A stretch of DNA of 64,000 nt, taken from the NCBI GenBank assembly GCA_035582835.1, contig JAYKAV010002948.1, positions 291,125 through 355,124 on the forward strand, in the 5' to 3' direction. The stretch is from Phoebastria nigripes (lineage: Eukaryota > Chordata > Aves > Procellariiformes > Diomedeidae). Shown piece after piece: positions 57,046 to 64,000 of the stretch. Positions within the stretch are counted from its first letter, which is position 1. The number at the start of each line of letters is the position of its first letter. Made by a program: the position numbers and the translations under genes. The notes beneath the pieces were generated by a model, which searched no databases, had not been told where the DNA came from, and saw nothing but the letters and a program-made list of their open reading frames with translations.

Positions 57046-60029
57046 CTCCCCTAGTAAATTTGGCCTATGGCATTTAATCATCTTCTCCCAACCCTACAAG
57101 GATATTAAAAATTACTTTTGGCTTATACGTTTCCTTGCAGACAATGATATATGTGGAGACAAAACAAGCAAGCTTTAGATACCTCACAGCTTCTTTTTTA
57201 TTCTTCTTTTGAAATGAAATAACTACCTCGAGCCTTTCTCTAGGAATAGAGCTGTTAGACCACCCTAAGCTGTGTGGGAAAAAGCCCTGTTCTCTGCTAT
57301 TATCTTATTCCCCATTTTTATGATTCCTGTTTACCTGTTGTTGTAAACTTTGTCTCATTATTGTTGTTGTCTCACAGCCTCACTAGATTGCCTATATTCT
57401 ACTTAACCTTTGCTTTCTTGTTTTTCATCTTTCTCCTGATGGAGAATTTTGAAGTGCATGCTTTAGGATGAGATTTAAGAACATGGGTAAGTAAGTGCCT
57501 AACCATGCCTGAAGAAGCCTAAGGAACTCCTTTCTGATGTGCTAGAGTTCCAACAGCTCTGACTGAACCTCGTTACTCGTCCAACACGAGCTCTTGAGGG
57601 CCCTACTGACCTTAGACACTTGCCCTTCCGCCTTTATGATTTACCTAATGACAGGAATAAATCTCACTGAAGTCAACAGGAATGCAGTAGCAGAAAGGAG
57701 GAGCCCCAAGCATACAATTCCTACAAAGGGTTTCTAATGACTAGTTGTCCTCTGATACACTAAACGGAAGCAGACGCTGTCAGAGTTTGTATCTATTCCA
57801 GCTTTCTCTGGTGCCTCTAGCTTATGAGTAAGTTCTCGTTATGTCACTTCGGTAACTCAGAGGGCACATCTTATTCAAATTCTTTGAGGATCATAGATGC
57901 TGTCAAATTATTTGAACAGGCACATCAAAAAGGCCAAATATTTTTATATTTTTTATGAAAAATGGCAGTAAATTATTTTTTATTTTAAAATGTACCTGCA
58001 GAGTATGTTAGGTTGGTGATTAACCATCTAATTTAGAAAGAATGTTACTCCAGTTACAGTGAATTACAGTCATTGAGTTTTGAGTCCTGTATTTATGCAT
58101 GAATAAAGCCTAAGACACAAGAACATTTGTATGCAGGATGAACAGCTGACGATCTTTTGAGAATATTAAATCACTCCTAGATTTCAACAAAGACTTTAGA
58201 TGCCAGGAAACTCTGGGCTTTAGCCCCTAAAATTTTAAGTCCTATTCCAAGAGCAGAAACGAGACTCCTGTGTTAGGACTGTGCCATCTCAATAACGCAT
58301 GAAGCGTATAGGCACCTCCATATGAGAGTCGCAGAAGCCAGGGTGCCAAACAAGGAACCTTTTAAACTGCCCAGAAATATGCAGAGGGTATATCCTCTTT
58401 TGTCCCGTACGTGAGATTAGTGATGCTGCCAACCTGTCCTAGTGGTCAGTGGTCAGACTACTCTCTCCAGCATCAGCATGGCTCAGCTGCCCAGGAGCAA
58501 CACCTAGAGATGTTCAGCATTTCTGAAGTACAAGCACACTGAGGTAAGAGCACTTGAACCGGTTGGCTGTTTCCATGCTACTCTGCATAGATTTTCTTAA
58601 ATTTATTTGGGCCAGAGAGAGCAAAGGTGAGCACAACTCCTGTATCTACAAGTTAGTCTGTGGAAACAAACAGCATAAATGCAAATTATGTTCCAATTGA
58701 CTCAAGTGAAGACTGACGGGCTTCTAGGTATTTTCAAAAGAAAAATTTTATGTGATTCTGAAATATTAATGTCAAAAATTTCAATGCTTCAAAGGTTAGG
58801 CCATAGTTGAATAGGAATTTTCAAAATCAGAGCTGCTATAGTACAAGTGGAAAAGATGTGCAGAGAACAGGAAAGAGGAGATGGCCAGAAGTTCATGTCT
58901 GGCAAGTAATGAAGGTCACTATAGTCTAAAGGAAAAGCTCATAATGAGATACATCAAAATATCAGCCAACAGCTTCTGTCAGGTACATCTGTAGATGATC
59001 TAATGCATAAACTAAGACTATGTATTGCTGTGTCTTAAAGGAATTTCGTTAACTCTAGGGATCAAGCTGATCCCTAGATCATATTCAAACAGAATATTTC
59101 CTCCGTACCCAAAGAAACCAGAAACAAATCCANACCAAAAAAATCCTTACTTGCCTCCTACACTGGAAACCTGGAAAAAAAAAGTCCTCTTGCTGAATTC
59201 CTAAGTAGCGATATTCTGACCTTGCCAGGTTTCTTCAGGTCTGCTGTGGGTTGTTACCATGCCTGCTCAAAGGAAGCAGCAAGCTAGCCAAATTGCACTC
59301 TTCTCCTTGAAAACAAGCAATTTTGAAGACAATATCCCAAGGATCCCGAGAATCTCCTTTCTTATTTAGAAGCTGTGTTTGGCTACAAAAGGCTGCATTA
59401 AACATTAACATTTTTGACTGGCATGTTTTCTCCAAAACTTCTAGGTATTTTGGGGAATATGATTTTGAACATCTAAATATTTTGAGAAATGAAACTTTTC
59501 TATCTGAAAAAATATTTCATATGCTATTCTATCTATATTACATTCCCAGCTCCTGAATGGTAAACTGCTCTGCAGTTCTCAGTATAGACTAATGTCTTTT
59601 TTTTTTTCTTTTTTTTCTTCTTTTAAATGGTCAAACTTGGTTTCACTAGATTAGAGAGTGGGAATGGTCTATGGAGCAGGCCCTGCACCTGTGGCAGAGT
59701 TGGCACCATTCAAGACATATGGTCTTGTTTTGTCACCAGACTGTATGCTCACGAGTCCAGATAGTTCAATCACAGACGGAGGAGGCTTAGGAAGGAAGGA
59801 AGAAAAGCACCACAAAATAGTAAAAAAAAACCCAGAAAATGAAAAAGAAAGTAAAAGAGATGAACAGAAGAGCCATTTAGGAGAGAGGGTGTTGGGGTCT
59901 GGCAATGACTACAGAGAGGCATGCCTTATTAACAGAGAGTGATGTTTAGTTATTTAGTTAAGTAGGAATGAATGGAATCAATTAATTCTCTTATCAGGGA
60001 TGAATATCTGATGAGTGAGAGGAAATACT
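57046..60029. other. Anonymous DNA
   Basis: No gene or recognised repeat. A T/C-rich low-complexity run lies at about 59597-59626. Confidence 0.55.
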
Positions 60030-60550
60030 AGATGTCAGGAAGCAAAATGAACATTTTGCTAGGACAGCTGGCCAGCACAGAAGCAAGGCCAGGAATTTCT
60101 GCTATTGAGCTGGACCAGGCAAGGACAGAAGGCCAAACCGTTCCTCTAGCTGAGCAGGAGCAAACAGCTCCTGGCAGAGGAAGGGGCCCACTAGAAACAG
60201 TTTGGGAACGGGCCCTGGTTTTTACAGATGTAATAACTAGGCAGAAGTGTTTCAAGCATACCTCCGGCCAAGGAGGCACAAGTACTGCGAGTGAGCCATT
60301 CACGTCTTGTACTCCGATTAAAATTTAGCCTGTGCTGGTAGTAACCCAGAGTGATTATCAGTGCTGGCCATGGTCTGCTTGGAATGAAAGTCTGGTCTCA
60401 GGACAGCTCTTTGTGGAGACAGGTCTTCCTCAGAATGAGCAACCTTGTAGCAGTCTAACAGCAAGGTCAACACATAAAAGGGACATCAAAACTAAATTAC
60501 TTTTGAAGTTACTCCCTCGAGTTCAAGGTCAAGGGATCTCATGAAGAATG
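60030..60550 (+). other. Possible old LTR, unidentified
   Basis: A block of different composition from its surroundings. It starts near a TGTCAGGAAGC word and includes GAGTGAGCCATTCACGTCTT and ACTCCGATTAAAATTTAG, which look like the R/U5 part of an LTR with a poly(A)-signal-like ATTAAAA. No target-site duplication or second copy is visible in the window, so this is a suggestion only. Confidence 0.2.
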
Positions 60551-63500
60551 CACCGGGAAGGTTGGGCAGTCCTTTCTTCTGTGTTCAGTGCATGAATGCC
60601 TCATGCTACTGACAGTCTTTCTTCTTTCATTTATGTGAAAAAAGCTTGCAGGAAAATATTCCAACATCTCAGAATAATAATGTAATATATATAATATTCC
60701 AACATTTTTGAATATTATTATCAGAGCCCTGCTACAGCTGCTAGCATGTTACATGCGCTGCCTAGACAGCTTGTAATATGCATCCTAACATGCTGTTCAC
60801 CTCATCCGACATTTTGCTAGTGATTTATTATGCAATAGTGATGCTCAATTTGGGGTTTCCAGGAGATGCATACCATGTATTACAAGCCATACAATATAGG
60901 TCCACATAGCAAATGAATTGTTCCTAACACCTAAGTGCTTTGAAAACTTATTCCTGACTCTTGTATGCTTGGCACCAAAAATAGCTATGTGTATCCCCTC
61001 CTCCATATAATTAGGCAGAAAGCTAAAAAACTTATGAAGAGATGCAAAACTAGAGCGTACATGATACCTCACCGTATTATATAACACAAAAAAGCTTATT
61101 AACAAGCAACTCAAATGAACTCAAAACATGATACCAGGGTAAACTGACCTTTGCAAAGCGTTGCTACGAAGGCCCTCCAGCTTGCACTCTGGCTGCTTTT
61201 CTGTTTAAAACAGCCGCTGTGTGTACGTGATTTGCACCGTTCCCCCTTTGCAGCATTTGTGTGTCTTACACTGTTCCATGAATTTATGTGAACAACCCCT
61301 CTATGAACGAATTGCTACCGCCCCGTGACAGATACGTAATCAAGGCACAAAGACAGAAAGACTTTCCAAATCCATGTAAATACTAAAAGCTGTATATAGG
61401 TGGTTTTCACCAACTCGATAAGCATCTGTCTGTGACTTGAGGCAACTACATGCTCAGGTACTTGGACTTGACGCGAGCAGGCTGCAGCTCCTACCCGCCC
61501 TGGCAGCACAGAGCAAGACAGTGAACCAGACATCCTGAACTCCAGCCAGTGCCCTCCAGTGCCACTGGTCGTCTTTGTTTCCCTCTTTTTTTGCCCTGTA
61601 ACAAGGTTCTTCTATTAATATCTACCCTGTGTCACGATTACACCAGTGCGTTTCAGTATTCCTGTTATTTATCTGCAAATTTAGTCCTTGTGAAGGCCTG
61701 CTTTAACTTCTAGTGTGGCTAACCCCAAAATCGCATTAGTAAATGTCTTAGAAAAGAAGTTTACATGCTGTTGCAAAAACATATTTTATTATAAATAAGG
61801 GAATAAGGGAATATCACTGCTGTTTAAATAATTTCCTCTCTTTTATTAAAATGGAACCCAGAAACACTGATTTAAGACAACATATCACAAGTAACACATT
61901 AGAAAGAAAACCCCGAAAATCCCAAACATATGTAACATTTTTTCCTGATCAGAAAAGATTATATGCATCAGCTAATCCTTCCACAAGTCAGGATACATAA
62001 CATTTGATGTATACATTCGGAATAATGCAACACGATCTTAAAACCTGTGATTTACAATTTTGGAAGAATATGTTGTTGGCATTTGCCATAAAGCACAGTA
62101 ACAGCTACTTCCCAACTGCACTTTAGCGTGCCATTTTCCTTGTCCCGCCTGTAGGTGGGATATACTGTACCAGCAGCCTCGAGAAGTCAAGATTCCTTGG
62201 GATGTTCTTGCCTTGGAGATTTCGTCAAGTAGATCCTTTTACTGACACCTGAACCCAGGGCGACCTTGGACCATGCGGACACGCTAGAATTTCACATGAC
62301 TCATCTCTGTAGGTATTATATAGTCTGAAGCCAAAATATCAGGGGAATTTGTTGTCATATAAATGTAGACCCATATTTTGCAATAAATAGTTAGAGGAGG
62401 ACTAGCTTTTTTACATAGTACAGCTCCTCTGCCTGGTACAGGGCAGGCAGCTGCCTGAGTACTCAGCATTCAACCAGCATATCATGCCCTGGTTATCTGA
62501 CATAGTAACAAGTAGGAATTAGAATAAATACCATCAATCTCTTTCCATAATACATACTTTTTAAAGCATTATTTAATAAAAGATAATAAATGGGAAAATA
62601 CTTTTGTTCACACACTGTAAAAATAAAATACTTAATCCATCACTAAGAGTATTACTTTTGTTTGCTTCTAGCTGTCCTGGCATCTATGGCTACATTTCAA
62701 TATTGGCCCATACTATTTGTGCTCACAGACTGCTTTCCTTACTATTATTTAAATTAATAGATGATTTTAAGCGCCACTAGAGGGCACAGAATTATAACAA
62801 TATTTCTTAGTGGAACACAAAAAGTACATCAGGAACAGGAGTTCAGTAATTTTCACAGTTTATTGTCCAAATCCCCAGTTTAAAGCCTCGATCCTATCAG
62901 CAGTGATACATGTGTGTAGTTCTGCTGCTGCAAGCTGTGCCATTGCCTACCCACGGCAATTAAACAAAACTCATGGATGAGCGCTTGCGGGACAGGGGGC
63001 CTTACTGAGCCTTGCTGAGGGGGCTGGACTGTGTGCTCCCAGATGAACAGCACAGTTTAGGTTTCTGGAACTTGAGTACCAAACCTCAAATATCTTACTC
63101 AAGTGACTAAGGCCAGTAGAGTATAAATCTAAGCATGGTGCCGGAGGCCCAGCTGATGTGAGAGGTATGCTATATATATTCGACTGTAAATGAGTACATA
63201 GGGATGAGAAAAATGAAGAGTATAAACACTTGCATATCAAACCAGGGAAATGCAAACAAGTAGTAAATGAAGGCTTAGCTAACTCAATTTACAATTCAAA
63301 AGAAAGAGGAGTAGGCATGTGCCACTGGAAAGCTTAAATATTAATAGGTTGCTGTGGATGCTTATATCAACTACTTAACATCTGTTTTGACATGTGTGCT
63401 GTTTCTGCCATCCCTTATCACGAGCGTGAGTGGCCACTGCGGTTCACATGTTAGAAAGTTTCTGTTTGAAGCTGCCTGCAGTGGAGGAGGAAGTGCAGTG

Positions 63501-63840
63501 AAGAAAGGAAGAAGATTAAGCTCTTTATTTAAAGACAACTGATTGAATGGCTCTGGAGACACTGTAGCACTGACTTGGTACTGTTGATGTTTCCACGTTG
63601 CTTTAGTAGAGGCACCAAGTTAATGCCCTCAGCCAGACTTCACTGCTTACATCTTCTTTTCTGGAAGTTGGAGACGGTGTGTTAATCAAAGGCTTGAGAG
63701 CCTGGCCTCCAACTAGCCAGTACGAAGAAAAAACCCGAAATTGAATTGAATTTCAGAATGCCTCTATTGATTTTCGCATAACATTAGCGTTCACATCATT
63801 ACTTTCCATTAACTCTTCACGAATTAGCATCACATTTTCA
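60551..63840. other. Anonymous AT-rich DNA
   Basis: No gene, RNA or repeat family recognised. Short frames only. Confidence 0.55.
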
Positions 63841-64000
63841 CACCGCGGTGCTCAGGCTGCAAAACCAGCGACACGCAGCTGTTTGTCATGAAGTCAGTGC
63901 TAAAGTGCCCGGGCGGCGGCTCGCCCTCTCCCCCGGGCACCGCGGGGCTCCCGCGGCCATCACGGTGTTCCCCGGGGGGCGGCGGGCGCTGCCGAGCCCC
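63841..64000. promoter_or_regulatory. CpG island continuing past the right edge
   Basis: The last 160 bases turn abruptly GC-rich with many CG dinucleotides (GCCCGGGCGGCGGCTCGCCC at about 63907, then CCCGGGGGGCGGCGGGCGCT near the end). This is the usual signature of a promoter or first exon. The gene itself would lie to the right, or run leftwards with its first exon here; neither can be told. Confidence 0.65.

Noticed and set aside
59669..60328. Open frames around 59.7-60.3 kb as coding genes
   Set aside because: Lys/Glu-rich or GC-driven peptides without motifs; an old repeat is a better guess for part of it.
1..64000. CRISPR arrays, operons, phage or bacterial genes
   Set aside because: The sequence is plainly vertebrate; no direct-repeat/spacer arrays or dense coding were seen.
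1..64000. tRNA genes
   Set aside because: A scan by eye for B-box-like GGTTCRANNCC words with a matching A box found none.

Overview
The window reads as non-coding DNA from a bird. The evidence is seven or more CR1 LINE pieces with the avian 3' tail (repeats of ATTCTATG or ATTCTGTG), two copies of a solo endogenous-retrovirus LTR of a type I know from many bird genomes, AT-rich single-copy DNA between them, and a methylated-CpG decay pattern in old copies. The LTR type suggests a non-galliform (neoavian) bird, but that is inference. Scattered single Ns and two N runs (31610-31639 and 42727-42956) point to a draft assembly. I recognise no intact host protein-coding gene.

Layout. 1-9687 is mostly anonymous DNA, with two weak exon-like stretches at 5.9-7.2 kb. 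9688-9851 is a CR1 3' stub. 11205-13303 is a decayed CR1 on the + strand. 13527-13860 is a near full-length 7SK snRNA copy, followed by a 25-base A-rich tract and a 5'-truncated CR1 (13886-14780) in the same orientation: a candidate 7SK-CR1 chimeric retrocopy. 20337-20665 (CR1, -), 21590-24487 (CR1, +, with ORF1 fused to ORF2 by a deletion).

25540-28850 on the - strand holds broken but collinear Ty3/gypsy retrotransposon motifs in the order gag capsid, zinc knuckle, protease, reverse transcriptase, RNase H, integrase. Such elements are thought to be nearly absent from birds, so this is the most unusual item. 29508-29765 is a CR1 stub, 32680-33354 a possible fossil of a Harbinger/HARBI1-type nuclease, and 34581-35030 another CR1.

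36716-37310 and 42445-43055 are two solo LTRs, both on the - strand, each with its own target-site duplication. 49905-50220 is a CpG island with a perfect 42-base palindrome and a 9-base tandem repeat. 50471 to about 54830 is a nearly full-length CR1 on the - strand with ORF1 (coiled coil and GDSL esterase) and ORF2 (AP endonuclease and reverse transcriptase), disabled by frameshifts. 56798-57045 is an old CR1 stub. The window ends inside a second CpG island (63841-64000), probably the promoter of a gene lying further right.

The elements do not form a host pathway. They are a layered record of retrotransposition: CR1 activity of several ages, retroviral LTRs, and a much older gypsy element. 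All domain calls come from reading translations by eye, without database searches.
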